Below are positions 55,798 to 64,000 of a stretch of DNA of 64,000 bases, piece by piece. The notes beneath the pieces are model-generated. The model saw only the letters and a program-made list of their open reading frames with translations. It was not told where the DNA came from and searched no databases. The stretch lies in assembly GCA_028289195.1 (NCBI GenBank), contig JANQQR010000026.1, positions 110,209 through 174,208 on the forward strand, written 5' to 3'. The translations under genes and the position numbers were made by a program. Position 1 is the stretch's first letter. Every line of letters begins with the position of its first letter. This DNA comes from Phycisphaerales bacterium. GTDB taxonomy: Bacteria; Planctomycetota; Phycisphaerae; Phycisphaerales; UBA1924.

Positions 55798-57249
55798 TCA
55801 GTCCATGACCGCCGTGAACGTGCCGTAGGCGTTCGGCTTGGTGTTGAACTGGACGCTGGTCCGCAGCGCGAAGGGGCTGGGGCCGCTGGTCCGCTGGGCG
55901 TAGAAGAAGCTCAGCTCGTACTGCTCGCCATCGACGAGGTTCAGGCGATCGAAGTCGAGGCGCTGGTCGCCGCCGCCGCCGACGTCCATGACCAGTTCGC
56001 CGTTGATGAACACCCAGACATCACCGCCGCCGGCGTACTGGAAGAACTGGCCCGAGCAGTGGCTCGCCGTGAACGTGCCGCTGAACTCGTAGGTGAAGTT
56101 CCGGTTCGTCGAGCCGGTGTCGTTGCCGAACAGACGCATGTTGGCCGGCGTGAAGTCGGACGTCGAGTAGCCGTACACGCCGGGGGTGGATTCCGAGAGC
56201 GTGAGGCTGTCGGGGCCCGAGGCGTTCTGGGTCGGCGAGCTGCGGAACCAGCTGGAGAAGTTGTCGGCGCTGGAAACACCGCCGTTGTTGGCGGCGCCCA
56301 TCGTGGCGAGCGAGTCCGCGCCGGACGGGGCGCAGGGGCTCGAGGGGGTCGAGACGACCGAGGAAAGGCTTGCGGAAGTCGTCGTGTCGAGCGTCACGAG
56401 GAGCACGAGGTCCTGGAAGTCGGCGCTCGAAGCGCCCAGATTGCTCGTGCCGATCTCGAAGAGGAAGATCGCGTCGTTCGGCGCGAGCGTCACGAGCTTG
56501 GTGTCGGGATCGATGTAGTCCTCGACGAAATCAACGATCGTGGACTGGTTCTGGAAGCCCTTGATGTTCGGGACGGAATCTCCGTCGCGCAGCACCAGCA
56601 CGTAGTCCGAGTCGGTCGCGGAAGAGCGCTCGAAGTGCACCGACGGGTTCGAGGTCTCGAACCAGTAGCTGCGCGCGGTGATCGAGATCGGCGTTCCGGC
56701 GTTGAAGACCGCGGGGATGTCGAAGCTGCGCGGGTTCCGGCCGTCGTTCACGTTCGCGCCGTCGGCGTCGTCCATCGCGCCGAACGGCTCGATGACCTTG
56801 CCGCCGATCTCGACCTCGAAGGTCACCCGCCGGTCGCGTCCGCTGTTCTGGATCGCCGCGCCGAGCACCTGCACCGACGCCATGAACCGGTCGTTGGGCA
56901 CCACGTGGCCGCCGTGGATGACGAAGTCCGTCAGCGGAACGATCGTCTCGTCGGCGAGGTGGGGCGAGATCGGGTTGCCGTTGGCGTCGAGAGCGCTGGC
57001 GAACACGCTGCTGCCGCCGCCCGTGTACATGGGCTTGCCCGACGAGTCGAGGGTGGTACCGACGTTCCCGGCGTTCGAGCCGGGTGTGGAGACGGCGAAG
57101 TCCGGGTGGTTGGGGCGGAAATCGCGGAGCACGGCGTGCAGGGTCTGCTGGTTGCCGGAGCCCTGGGCGAGGGCGACGCTGGCGCCACAGGCGGAGATGA
57201 GGGCGGCGGTGATCGTGGTGGTTCGCAGGATGTTGGTTGTCTGACGCAT
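55798..57249 (-). CDS. exported protein with fibro-slime domain
   Basis: The 483-residue protein has a signal peptide (ILRTTTITAALISACGASVA, cleaved after LAQ or ALA). A central region of unknown function follows, and a C-terminal fibro-slime domain with FTYEFSGTF, GGGDVWVFINGELVMDVGG and LSFFYAQRTSG. The domain, also found in Dictyostelium and fibrobacter slime proteins and related to PA14, binds carbohydrate or structures a matrix. ATG at 57249 has GGAG nine bases upstream. It has its own terminator and lies opposite a small unknown gene. A role in extracellular matrix is inference. Confidence 0.82.
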   Translation of the reverse strand: MRQTTNILRTTTITAALISACGASVALAQGSGNQQTLHAVLRDFRPNHPDFAVSTPGSNAGNVGTTLDSSGKPMYTGGGSSVFASALDANGNPISPHLADETIVPLTDFVIHGGHVVPNDRFMASVQVLGAAIQNSGRDRRVTFEVEIGGKVIEPFGAMDDADGANVNDGRNPRSFDIPAVFNAGTPISITARSYWFETSNPSVHFERSSATDSDYVLVLRDGDSVPNIKGFQNQSTIVDFVEDYIDPDTKLVTLAPNDAIFLFEIGTSNLGASSADFQDLVLLVTLDTTTSASLSSVVSTPSSPCAPSGADSLATMGAANNGGVSSADNFSSWFRSSPTQNASGPDSLTLSESTPGVYGYSTSDFTPANMRLFGNDTGSTNRNFTYEFSGTFTASHCSGQFFQYAGGGDVWVFINGELVMDVGGGGDQRLDFDRLNLVDGEQYELSFFYAQRTSGPSPFALRTSVQFNTKPNAYGTFTAVMD

Positions 57250-57603
57250 GTCGCTGTGCTCCGTAGGAGTGAGTGGAGCCCTTCCCGAACTCCACCCCAA
57301 GACTCAGAATCACCGGAGCCCGATGCCAGCCACGCGATCCCGGTGCAAGCGGAATCGCGCTCTTTTGTTCGTATCTGGTCCGCCTGCGCTCCCGTGCGAA
57401 CAGGTGCGGGTTGTGCGGGTCCGCGGATCGGGGCAATCGCGTGTGAGCGCGTGCGGGGTTTCCAACCCCGGGGGCTCTCCGTTAGGCTGGAGCCCGGTTG
57501 GAGTTCTCCGGGGGGAGTCCAGGGGGATCGGTTGTCAGCGGCGCTGCCGCGGGGCGGCGCCTGAGCGTGGGTGTCTGTTCCGATAGAGCGAGGAGTGATC
57601 TCC
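57250..57603. other. intergenic region between the fibro-slime gene and the small orphan gene
   Basis: About 350 bases with no supported gene. Divergent promoters should be here, but I find no clear -35/-10 pair. A small hairpin GGGGTT-TCC-AACCCC lies at 57455-57469. Confidence 0.5.
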
Positions 57604-57966
57604 GTGGCCGACCAGCAAGCGCAGCAGCAACAGCAACAGCAACCAGAGCAGAAGAAGTCGAGCGGGTTCAAGAAGAAGGACGACCAGAAGTACGTCGTCA
57701 TCGACTGCTCGAACGGCATGAGCTTTATCGGCGAGAGCGTCTACGGCGCCGGCGCCCGCAAGGGCGAGGAGTCGGGCCCGAAGATCAAGAACTACATCGT
57801 GGTGCGCACCGACACGATCCTCGAGCAGGTGCTTGGCAAGCCGGACATCAGCTTCGAGAGCGTGGCCAAGAACCTGTACGAGCAGCGCCACGAGAGCGCG
57901 AACCCGGGGACGTTTGCGCCCAGCGGGTTCTTCGTGGGTGTGCACAACCTGGACGAGCACTTGTAG
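57604..57966 (+). CDS. hypothetical small protein with glutamine-rich N-terminus
   Basis: The 120-residue protein starts with ADQQAQQQQQQQPEQKKSSG, then a compact domain of about 95 residues (YVVIDCSNGMSFIGESVYGA, then KIKNYIVVRTDTILEQVLG) that I do not recognise. It has no signal peptide or membrane segment, so it is probably cytoplasmic. GTG at 57604 is chosen because AGGAG lies nine bases upstream. It is convergent with the MoxR-type ATPase gene, 34 bases away. Confidence 0.75.
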   Translation: MADQQAQQQQQQQPEQKKSSGFKKKDDQKYVVIDCSNGMSFIGESVYGAGARKGEESGPKIKNYIVVRTDTILEQVLGKPDISFESVAKNLYEQRHESANPGTFAPSGFFVGVHNLDEHL

Positions 57967-58000
57967 CCCAGGAAGTCACTCCTCAACGTCGCGCGTTCCC

Positions 58001-59545
58001 TCAGCGCCCGTACCCCGCACGCCCCCGCCCCGTCAGCTTGCTCAGGCGGTTGTTGACGTACAGAAACTCGAGCACAAGCTCGCCGCAGCAGGCCAGGAGC
58101 TGCTCGTCGCCGGGGTCCATGCCCAGCTCGCGGGCAAGGGCGCTTGCCGCGTCGATCAGGCCGTCGACGTGCTCCATGCTGCTCCGGGCCTCGGCGGCGC
58201 TGGTCTCGTTGTCGAGCTGCAGGCGCATGCCCGTGCCGAACGGCTCTGCGATGTGCTCGACGTCGTCGATGTCCAGGTGACGCCCGACGACCTGCTTCAC
58301 GGCCTCGCCAAACAGCGCCTCGATGAGGCGGTCCTCGGTCGATGAGCCGTCGGGCGAGTCCTCGCTGAGCATGAGCTCGATCTTGCCGCGGCAGGCGCTG
58401 GGCAGGTGGGCGCAGTCGCAGATGCGGGCGATGGTCTTCGCTTCGCCGGTGCGCAGGGCCCGCATCTCGGCGGCGGAGACGACGGTCTCGAGCAACGCGA
58501 TCGACGCCCGCACGCTCACGCCCGACGCCTGGTTGATATGCGCGCTCGTGCGCGCCTGGCGGACGGTCTCTTCCAGGATCTCGTGCATCACCTCGGGCAC
58601 GACGATCTCGGGCATACCCGGCTCGTCGGTCACGCCCAGGCGGGGCTCGCCGGTCTGCACCGGAGCATAGTCAACATGCTCGCTCGCGGTGCGACGATCG
58701 ACGAACGCGTTCTCACGCGTGATGCGCATCGCCTCGCGATTGTCCGTGGGATAGTGCGTGCGCACGACGGTGCCGATGCGGTCTTTCAGGGGTGTGACGA
58801 TGCGCCCGCGATTGGTGTAGTCCTCGGGGTTGGCGCTGAACATCAGGCACAGGTCGAGGTTCAGGCGGATCGGGTAGCCCCGCACCTGCACGTCGCGCTC
58901 CTCGAGCACGTTGAACAGGCCCACCTGGATGCGCGGGGCGAGGTCGGGCAGCTCGTTCATTACGAACAGCCCGCGATTCGATCGCGGCACGAGGCCGAAG
59001 TGGATCGTCGACTCGTCCGAGAGGTAGCGCCCCTCGGCGTGCTTCACGAGGTCGATCTCGCCGATCAGGTCGGCGATGGTCACGTCGGGCGTCGCCAGCT
59101 TCTCGTGATAGCGCTCGCTGCGATGCATCCAGCGCACGGGTGTGTCGTCGCCCAGTTCGTCGGTGACGCGGCGTCCGGCGTTGGTCGCGGGCGCGAGGGG
59201 GTCGTCGGGCAGGTCGACCCCGTCGTGGTCGATCAGGGGGATCCACTCGTCGAGGAGGCCGACGATCGCGCGCAGCAGGCGCGTCTTGGCCTGGCCCCGG
59301 AGGCCCAGGAGCAGGACGTCGTGTCCGCTGAGGACGCCCTGGAGGAGCTGGGGCACCACGGTGTCCTCGTAGCCCACGAGGCCGGGGAACAGGTTCTCGC
59401 CCGAGGCGAGCGCGCGGATCGCGTTCTCGCGCAACTCGCGCTTCACGCTGCGATAGCGATAGCCCGAGGCTTTGAGCCCGCCGAGCGTGCGGGGTGCTGG
59501 CGAGGTGTCTCCGGTGGGACCGGGTGCGCTGGCGAGTGAGGTCAT
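58001..59545 (-). CDS. MoxR/Mg-chelatase-type AAA+ ATPase
   Basis: The 514-residue protein has a P-loop variant GLRGQAKT at residues 81-88 (in place of the usual GxxGxGKT), followed by a Walker B-like LFVMNELPDL and a lid region. FPGLVGYEDTVVPQLLQG upstream of the P-loop is typical of the magnesium-chelatase/MoxR-like group widespread in planctomycetes and Bacteroidetes. Such ATPases usually work with a von Willebrand-A (VWA) protein; none is nearby. Function is unknown. ATG at 59545 has AGGAGAG upstream, and a good promoter lies before it. Confidence 0.85.
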   Translation of the reverse strand: MTSLASAPGPTGDTSPAPRTLGGLKASGYRYRSVKRELRENAIRALASGENLFPGLVGYEDTVVPQLLQGVLSGHDVLLLGLRGQAKTRLLRAIVGLLDEWIPLIDHDGVDLPDDPLAPATNAGRRVTDELGDDTPVRWMHRSERYHEKLATPDVTIADLIGEIDLVKHAEGRYLSDESTIHFGLVPRSNRGLFVMNELPDLAPRIQVGLFNVLEERDVQVRGYPIRLNLDLCLMFSANPEDYTNRGRIVTPLKDRIGTVVRTHYPTDNREAMRITRENAFVDRRTASEHVDYAPVQTGEPRLGVTDEPGMPEIVVPEVMHEILEETVRQARTSAHINQASGVSVRASIALLETVVSAAEMRALRTGEAKTIARICDCAHLPSACRGKIELMLSEDSPDGSSTEDRLIEALFGEAVKQVVGRHLDIDDVEHIAEPFGTGMRLQLDNETSAAEARSSMEHVDGLIDAASALARELGMDPGDEQLLACCGELVLEFLYVNNRLSKLTGRGRAGYGR

Positions 59546-59597
59546 CTGGGGTCTCTCTCCTGGTGCATCGCCCGGGCCCTGTCCCCGGAGCGACTGG

Positions 59598-59626
59598 ACG
59601 CTAGGGAGCAGCTCCGCCCGAATCAA
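59598..59626 (-). promoter_or_regulatory. promoter of the MoxR-type ATPase gene
   Basis: On the minus strand TTGATT (59621-59626) and TAGCGT (59598-59603) have a 17-base spacer. Transcription would begin near 59591, about 46 bases before the ATG. Confidence 0.5.
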
Positions 59627-59700
59627 AGCTCGTCGCGCCCGGCAGGAGCGGGCGATCCGGCGTCACGCGGACCGGGGGTTCCCCCGCGACGAAATTGGCC

Positions 59701-59706
59701 GATACT
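59701..59706 (+). promoter_or_regulatory. possible -10 element of the ABC transporter operon
   Basis: GATACT, the same hexamer as in the transketolase promoter, lies about 140 bases before the ATG. No good -35 is seen. Confidence 0.25.
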
Positions 59707-59844
59707 GATGCCCAACACGATGGGTGGAATCGACCAGTCCCCTCCCGAGCGGAGGGCCGAGCGTGCGCCGGATGGGGCGCGGGCGCGCGTTCGCGGGTGT
59801 CGATGGGTCCAGGGCACGCGCCCCATGGCAAGGCGGCAGCAGCG

Positions 59845-60777
59845 ATGATCGAGTGCCGGGACCTTCGGGTCGACTACGACAACTTCACGGCGGTGCACGA
59901 CGTGTCGCTCGAGATCGGCGCGGGCGAGGTCTACGGCCTCATCGGCCCCAACGGCGCCGGCAAGACGAGCACCATCCGCGTGCTCGCCACGCTGCACCGC
60001 CCGACCTACGGCGAAGTGCGCATCGGCGGCATCGACATCGAAGAGGAGCCCGCCAAGGTGCACCGCCTCCTGGGCTACATGCCCGACATGGCGCCGGTCG
60101 ACAAGGACCTCAAGTGCTGGGAGTTCCTCGAGATGTACGCCGGCGCGTACGCGATCCCGCGGCGCGAGCGGCGCAAGCGCATCGACGAGTGCCTCGAACT
60201 CGTCAGCCTCGACGACAAGCGCGACGCGATGGCCGGCAAGCTGTCCCGGGGCATGACCCAGCGCCTCGTGCTCGCCAAGACACTCATCATGGACCCGGAC
60301 GTGATGCTGCTTGACGAGCCGGCATCCGGACTCGATCCGCATGCCCGCATCGAGCTGCGCGAGATCCTCAAGACCCTCGCCGGCCACGGCAAGACCGTTC
60401 TCGTCTCTTCTCACATCCTCACCGAGCTCAGCGAGTTCTGCACCTCCTACGGCTTCATGGACCAGGGCCGGCTCGTACAGCACGGCACGCTCGACGAGAT
60501 CGCCGCCCGCCTCGACCTCCGCGCGACCATCGCTCTGCGCGTGCTCGAGGCGCCCGAGCGGGCCCGCGAGGTGCTCGTGTCGATGGAAGCCGTGTCCGAG
60601 ATCCAGATCGAGGGCATGCACGTCGTGTTCGAGCTCGCCGGTGACGATCCCGAGGCCGCCCAGATCCTCGCCGGCCTGCTGTCGGAGAACGTGCAGGTCG
60701 TCGAATTCTCGCGCCGCAGCGTCGGTGTCGAGAACGTCACCATGTCGCTGGCCCGCAAGAACGGAGGTGCCAAGTGA
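59845..60777 (+). CDS. ABC transporter ATP-binding protein (ABC-2 type exporter)
   Basis: The 310-residue protein has Walker A GPNGAGKT (34-41), signature LSRGMTQRLVLAK, Walker B VMLLDEPASGLDP and the H-loop VLVSSH. A C-terminal extension of about 80 residues is typical of ABC-2 exporter ATPases. ATG at 59845 begins the conserved MIECRDLRVDY; only a weak ribosome site precedes it. The stop overlaps the permease start (GTGA). Exported substrate is unknown. Confidence 0.92.
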   Translation: MIECRDLRVDYDNFTAVHDVSLEIGAGEVYGLIGPNGAGKTSTIRVLATLHRPTYGEVRIGGIDIEEEPAKVHRLLGYMPDMAPVDKDLKCWEFLEMYAGAYAIPRRERRKRIDECLELVSLDDKRDAMAGKLSRGMTQRLVLAKTLIMDPDVMLLDEPASGLDPHARIELREILKTLAGHGKTVLVSSHILTELSEFCTSYGFMDQGRLVQHGTLDEIAARLDLRATIALRVLEAPERAREVLVSMEAVSEIQIEGMHVVFELAGDDPEAAQILAGLLSENVQVVEFSRRSVGVENVTMSLARKNGGAK

Positions 60778-62447
60778 GCGCACCGCCCCCCGCCGGCCCG
60801 GTCGGCAACGTCATCGACAACGCGATCCTGCGCAAGTGCGCGCGCTCACGCGTGCGCCTCGGGCACATGCTCAGCTGGGGCACCGTGGTGTTCACCATCA
60901 CGGCCGCGATCTCCGCCGGCATCTACTTCACCGGCACCGAGCGCGAGCTGCTCGAGGTGCAGGAAGCGGCCCGCGCGGTCATCTTGCCTGTGCTGATCAT
61001 TCAGGCGATCATCGTGATGGGGCTGGGCACGGGTGCCGTGGCCGCGGGCATCGCGATCGAGCGCGACAGCGGCAACATTGATTACCACCGCATGACGCCG
61101 ATGCCGGCCACGGCCAAGATCCTCGGCTTCCTCATCGGCCTCCCGATGCGCCACTACTTCCTGTTCGCCGTCACGCTGCCGTTCCTGGCGTTCGGTGTCA
61201 TCGTCGGCGGCTTTCCGCTGATGAAGCTCGCGCTGTTCTACCTGGTGTTCGCCTCCAGCGTGCTCACCTACCACTTCACGGGCATGACCGTCGGCCTGCT
61301 GGCCAAGCGACCCTGGCAGGCGGCGCTGTTCTCGACCGGCTCGCTGTTCGTGCTGTACTTCATCCTCCCGAATCTCTCGCGATTGGGCGTGACGTTCTTC
61401 GAGTTCCTCACGATCCGCCCGACGCTGTTCGGGATGGTGTTCGAGGAGATCGAGGCTGCCCGCCCGGGGATGGGCGGGATGGCCCAGCAGGCGGTCTCGG
61501 GTCTGGATTCGTTCCGCCCGGTGCCGTTCTTCAACACCACCCTCCACCCGATCACGTTCACGCTCGTCGTCCAGCTGAGCCTGATCGCGACGATGTTCGT
61601 GATCGTGCGCCGGAAGTGGATGAGCCCGGACAACCACGCGCTCTCCAAGATCCAGAGCATGGTCGCCTACCTCGGCGTCCTGTTCTTCCTGGGCGCATCG
61701 GTCTGGCCCGACGTGACGGATATCGGCGTCTTCCGGGAAGTGCTCAGCGGGTTCGGCGGCGACCCCACGGATGAAGCTCCCGAGATCTTCTTCGTGCTGA
61801 TGATCATCTGCTCGCTGGTCTGCGGCATGTCGGCCATCGGCGTCCTTTCCGCATCGACACCGAGCGTGCACACGATCCGCGCCGGCGTCCGGCGCACGCG
61901 CCGCCTCGGCCTGCCGCGGATCGGCTTCAACCAGGACGCGGCCTCGAGCCTGCCGGTCGCCCTGCTCGTTGTCTTCTCGACGATCGTGGGGATGATCGTG
62001 CTCTTCCGCGGCGCGGCCAGCGCCGGGTTCACGATCGAGAGCGTGCCGAGCGGCGAGGCGTTCCTGCTCCCGCTGCTGCTGATCGCGTTCTGCGTGCTGT
62101 TCATACAGGGCGTGATGGAGCGCGTCAGCGCCCGGGCCGCGGCTATCGCGCTGTTCCTGGCCTGGGCCCCGCCCCTGTTCGCCGGAGCGATCGTGGCGGG
62201 GGCCTTCGACGAGCCCGAGCTCGGGATGTACATCATGATCCCCTGCCCGCCGGCCTCGATGACGATCACGCTGATCAACTTCTTCGATCAGGCCGTGCTC
62301 GCCCCGTCGGACGGCTTCGGCCCCGCCTCGGACGGCTTCAACTACGTCGCCCTGGCCCGCACATCCGTCGTCGCCTACGCGCTGGCGGCGATCGCGATCC
62401 AGATCGAGCGCCTCCGCTGGTCCCGGCGCATCCAGGCGGCCGCCTGA
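60774..62447 (+). CDS. ABC transporter permease (ABC-2 type)
   Basis: The 557-residue protein has about ten to twelve hydrophobic segments, among them GTVVFTITAAISAGIYFTG, LPVLIIQAIIVMGLGTGAVA and LFAVTLPFLAFGVIVGGFPL. A cytoplasmic helix between the halves carries AIERDSGNIDYHRMTPMP, typical of ABC-2 permeases near the first membrane pair. The two halves make it longer than a single ABC-2 permease. GTG at 60774 overlaps the ATPase stop by GTGA, and GGAGG lies six bases before it. Together they form an exporter of unknown substrate. Confidence 0.88.
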   Translation: MSAPPPAGPVGNVIDNAILRKCARSRVRLGHMLSWGTVVFTITAAISAGIYFTGTERELLEVQEAARAVILPVLIIQAIIVMGLGTGAVAAGIAIERDSGNIDYHRMTPMPATAKILGFLIGLPMRHYFLFAVTLPFLAFGVIVGGFPLMKLALFYLVFASSVLTYHFTGMTVGLLAKRPWQAALFSTGSLFVLYFILPNLSRLGVTFFEFLTIRPTLFGMVFEEIEAARPGMGGMAQQAVSGLDSFRPVPFFNTTLHPITFTLVVQLSLIATMFVIVRRKWMSPDNHALSKIQSMVAYLGVLFFLGASVWPDVTDIGVFREVLSGFGGDPTDEAPEIFFVLMIICSLVCGMSAIGVLSASTPSVHTIRAGVRRTRRLGLPRIGFNQDAASSLPVALLVVFSTIVGMIVLFRGAASAGFTIESVPSGEAFLLPLLLIAFCVLFIQGVMERVSARAAAIALFLAWAPPLFAGAIVAGAFDEPELGMYIMIPCPPASMTITLINFFDQAVLAPSDGFGPASDGFNYVALARTSVVAYALAAIAIQIERLRWSRRIQAAA

Positions 62448-62511
62448 GCCCGGCCCGAGGGGCAGGACCGGCGTTGACCGGGGTGTGGCAGGAGCACGAG
62501 ATGGCGGGGTC

Positions 62512-62539
62512 TTGACCCCCCGGAGCATCGGTCTACACT
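62512..62539 (+). promoter_or_regulatory. promoter of the tRNA-Glu gene
   Basis: TTGACC (62512-62517) and TACACT (62534-62539) are separated by 16 bases. Transcription would begin about 33 bases before the tRNA. Confidence 0.65.
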
Positions 62540-62579
62540 GGCCGCTCTGCCGGCCGCCCCTGGCCGGCGTTGACAACCA

Positions 62580-62654
62580 GGCCCCATCGTCTAGTCAGGT
62601 CCAGGACGCCAGGTTCTCATCCTGGAAACCGGGGTTCGAATCCCCGTGGGGTCA
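62580..62654 (+). tRNA. tRNA-Glu (anticodon CUC)
   Basis: The 75-base cloverleaf has a 7-bp acceptor stem (GGCCCCA with TGGGGTC, one G-U pair), a D-arm with GTCTAG, an anticodon arm CCAGG-TTCTCAT-CCTGG (anticodon CTC, reading GAG) and a T-arm CGGGG-TTCGAAT-CCCCG. The discriminator base is A and the CCA end is not encoded. It has a sigma-70 promoter directly upstream. Confidence 0.97.
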
Positions 62655-63077
62655 TTTCTTTGGGAGAGGGAGAGGGAAATAGCGCCCGCCAACGCGACCT
62701 CTTAGGAGAGGATTGCGAGTGCGGCGAAGCGTGATTCCCAGGACCGATAGGCCAAGCGTCGCTCGCCGGAGCAATCTCGGCTTGCTCATCTTGTCGGCTG
62801 TCCATCGGGCGTCTGCGATGTGCTGGTGTGTTCGAATTCTCGCCATGCGCCCAGAGTTGTATCGAGCCAATCGGCTGCGCCGGGAGCCGCGAACGCCTCA
62901 GGCCTGAGGATTCGCACATCGGTTGGGTTCTCCCACTCGATCGGAATCGACACGGCGGCTGGTTTTGGCTCGGTCCCGCCGCCGGACACGCACACCGGAT
63001 CCTGGCCCAGCCGCGGATCCGGTGCACATGGTGGCTCGACAGTTCAGGGCAGCCGTTCTATGGGCGCGGGTCAGGCA
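62655..63077. other. intergenic region after tRNA-Glu
   Basis: About 420 bases with no clear gene. One 69-residue reading frame on the minus strand (62786-62995) looks protein-like but has no ribosome site and no recognised domain. A perfect 14-base palindrome CCTCAGGCCTGAGG lies at 62896-62909. Base composition is visibly less GC-rich than before the tRNA, and no repeat of the tRNA 3' end was found within the window. Confidence 0.5.
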
Positions 63078-64000
63078 TCACATCGAGCAGTCGGTGTTCC
63101 AGTTCTCCAGCACAGAGGTGATGTCTCCGAAGTCGACCTGATTGTCGCCGTTGGCGTCAAACCGGGGATCACCCGTGGCGTCGCAGGTGTCGAGCCAGCC
63201 CATGAGGATGTCGGTGACGTCTTGGAAGTTCACCACCTTGTCGTTGTTCGCATCACCCGGGCACGACACGTACATTTCGATCATGCCATCTCCGAACGAT
63301 TGTGGGCCCGAGAGGACGCCGTCGGGGAATTTACAATTGAGGTGAACCCACTCACCGGCCTGATACGCGTACACATGAACGTGGTGGCTGAAGCGCAGCA
63401 CGGAGCCGGAAGCGATGACGAGACCGTCACCCGTGATCGTCCGGTCTGCCGCTTGCCCGGGCACTGTGGCTTCGCCCCACAGGTACAGAGCTTCGGTTCC
63501 AAGAGACCTGTGGCCGTTGTCGAAGTCCTCCCGAACTTCGAGGGTCGTTGCAGAGACACCGTCGCCGACCACGAGCTGACCGATGCCGAAGTTGCTGTCT
63601 ACGAACAGGAAGTCCAGGGTTCCGAAGTTCGTGCCCGCCGCTTCGAGGTACTGGTTTCCACCGCCGTCGAAGGTTGCGACCGCATCGAACAGCTGCAGAG
63701 CGTTGACATCGGTGTGAGAGTGCGCGAGGCTGCGCAGCACGCGGACGTTTGAGTTGACTGCGTCGATCACCGCTTGAGTGTTGAAGAGGAACATATCGCC
63801 AAATACCGCGCTCGCGTCGATCAGTGAGAATCGGACATCGCGGATCGGGCTTGTGTTCAGGCCCGAAAGGTCGATCGATCCTCCTGTTTCGGCTTCAAAC
63901 AGCAGATAGTCCTCCTGGTTGACCGGTCCGGTGATGGTGGTTACGCCCGAGAGGTCCAGCTCACCCCCGTCGCTGGCCGTGATCGTGTGCACCGCCGAGG
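63078..64000 (-). CDS. secreted protein with C-terminal dockerin-type repeats (5' end beyond the window)
   Basis: The frame stays open to the window edge, so at least 307 residues are visible and the N-terminus is missing. The body is rich in Gly, Asp, Ser and Leu with repeated DLSG- and LDFLF-like strands, suggesting a beta-helix. The last 70 residues carry two Ca-binding repeats: CPGDANNDKVVNFQDVTDIL and DANGDNQVDFGDITSVL. This dockerin-type ending is shared with the protein at 14038-15993. The gene's base composition is less GC-rich than its neighbours. Function is unknown. Confidence 0.78.
   Translation of the reverse strand, partial: SAVHTITASDGGELDLSGVTTITGPVNQEDYLLFEAETGGSIDLSGLNTSPIRDVRFSLIDASAVFGDMFLFNTQAVIDAVNSNVRVLRSLAHSHTDVNALQLFDAVATFDGGGNQYLEAAGTNFGTLDFLFVDSNFGIGQLVVGDGVSATTLEVREDFDNGHRSLGTEALYLWGEATVPGQAADRTITGDGLVIASGSVLRFSHHVHVYAYQAGEWVHLNCKFPDGVLSGPQSFGDGMIEMYVSCPGDANNDKVVNFQDVTDILMGWLDTCDATGDPRFDANGDNQVDFGDITSVLENWNTDCSM

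Noticed and set aside
57610..57650. CAG/CAA repeats
   Set aside because: This is the coding sequence of the glutamine-rich N-terminus, with mixed CAG and CAA codons rather than a true microsatellite.
62786..62995. 69-residue frame on the minus strand after tRNA-Glu
   Set aside because: The composition is protein-like but there is no ribosome site, no upstream start and no recognised domain. It may be a remnant of a gene; not supportable.

Overview
The window is GC-rich, densely coded chromosomal DNA from a Gram-negative, probably aquatic bacterium. The best guess is a planctomycete of the Phycisphaerae type. Supporting traits are PEP-CTERM-like tails ending in PTPGS..LLG.GG..RRRR, pseudopilins with the H-X9-DG signature, secreted proteins ending in two dockerin-like Ca-binding repeats, a fibro-slime domain protein, an outer-membrane porin, a type II secretion (T2SS) operon and the futalosine menaquinone enzyme MqnE. 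There is no 16S gene here, so the placement is inference from protein style. No CRISPR array, insertion sequence or prophage was recognised.

Layout. 1-5.2 kb: tail of a membrane protein, a REP-like palindrome, a dnaN-methyltransferase-hypothetical operon, and divergent transketolase. 5.2-9.1 kb: porin with a clear promoter and terminator, and acetyl-CoA synthetase. 9.2-16 kb: a tandem pair of PEP-CTERM-like proteins, two H-X9-DG pseudopilins and a large dockerin-type secreted protein. 16.2-28.1 kb: an 11-gene T2SS operon in the order D-E-F-G-I-J-K-C-L-M-TPR lipoprotein. 28.3-30.2 kb: a BtuF-like binding protein and a phytase-like lipoprotein. 30.2-36.6 kb: dnaG-rpoD-rnr. 37-40.3 kb: acylphosphatase, HAD phosphatase, a zinc-ribbon membrane protein, tsaB and an exported cyclophilin. 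40.4-46.9 kb: a third pseudopilin, an ECF sigma/anti-sigma pair, a coiled-coil membrane protein with a Wzz-like periplasmic part, and mqnE. 46.9-48.3 kb: an Hpt protein and a response regulator-GGDEF protein. 48.5-53.4 kb: M1 peptidase, DUF6702-like protein, YtoQ, GNAT and thioesterase. 53.4-59.5 kb: lipoprotein, UDG-family protein, iodotyrosine deiodinase-like nitroreductase, fibro-slime protein, an orphan small protein and a MoxR-type ATPase. 59.8-62.4 kb: an ABC exporter pair. 62.6 kb: tRNA-Glu. 63-64 kb: a second dockerin protein running off the edge.

How the genes connect. The cell-surface theme dominates: T2SS, pseudopilins, sorting-tagged and dockerin-tagged exported proteins, exported peptidase and isomerase. 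The most interesting regulatory signal is a shared GGAAC-N16-CGT(A/T) motif upstream of both the ECF sigma operon and the coiled-coil/Wzz-like gene, suggesting a small envelope-stress regulon. A second theme is that several genes lack a Shine-Dalgarno sequence but have a TAnnnT hexamer 6-10 nt before the start codon, as expected for leaderless mRNAs.
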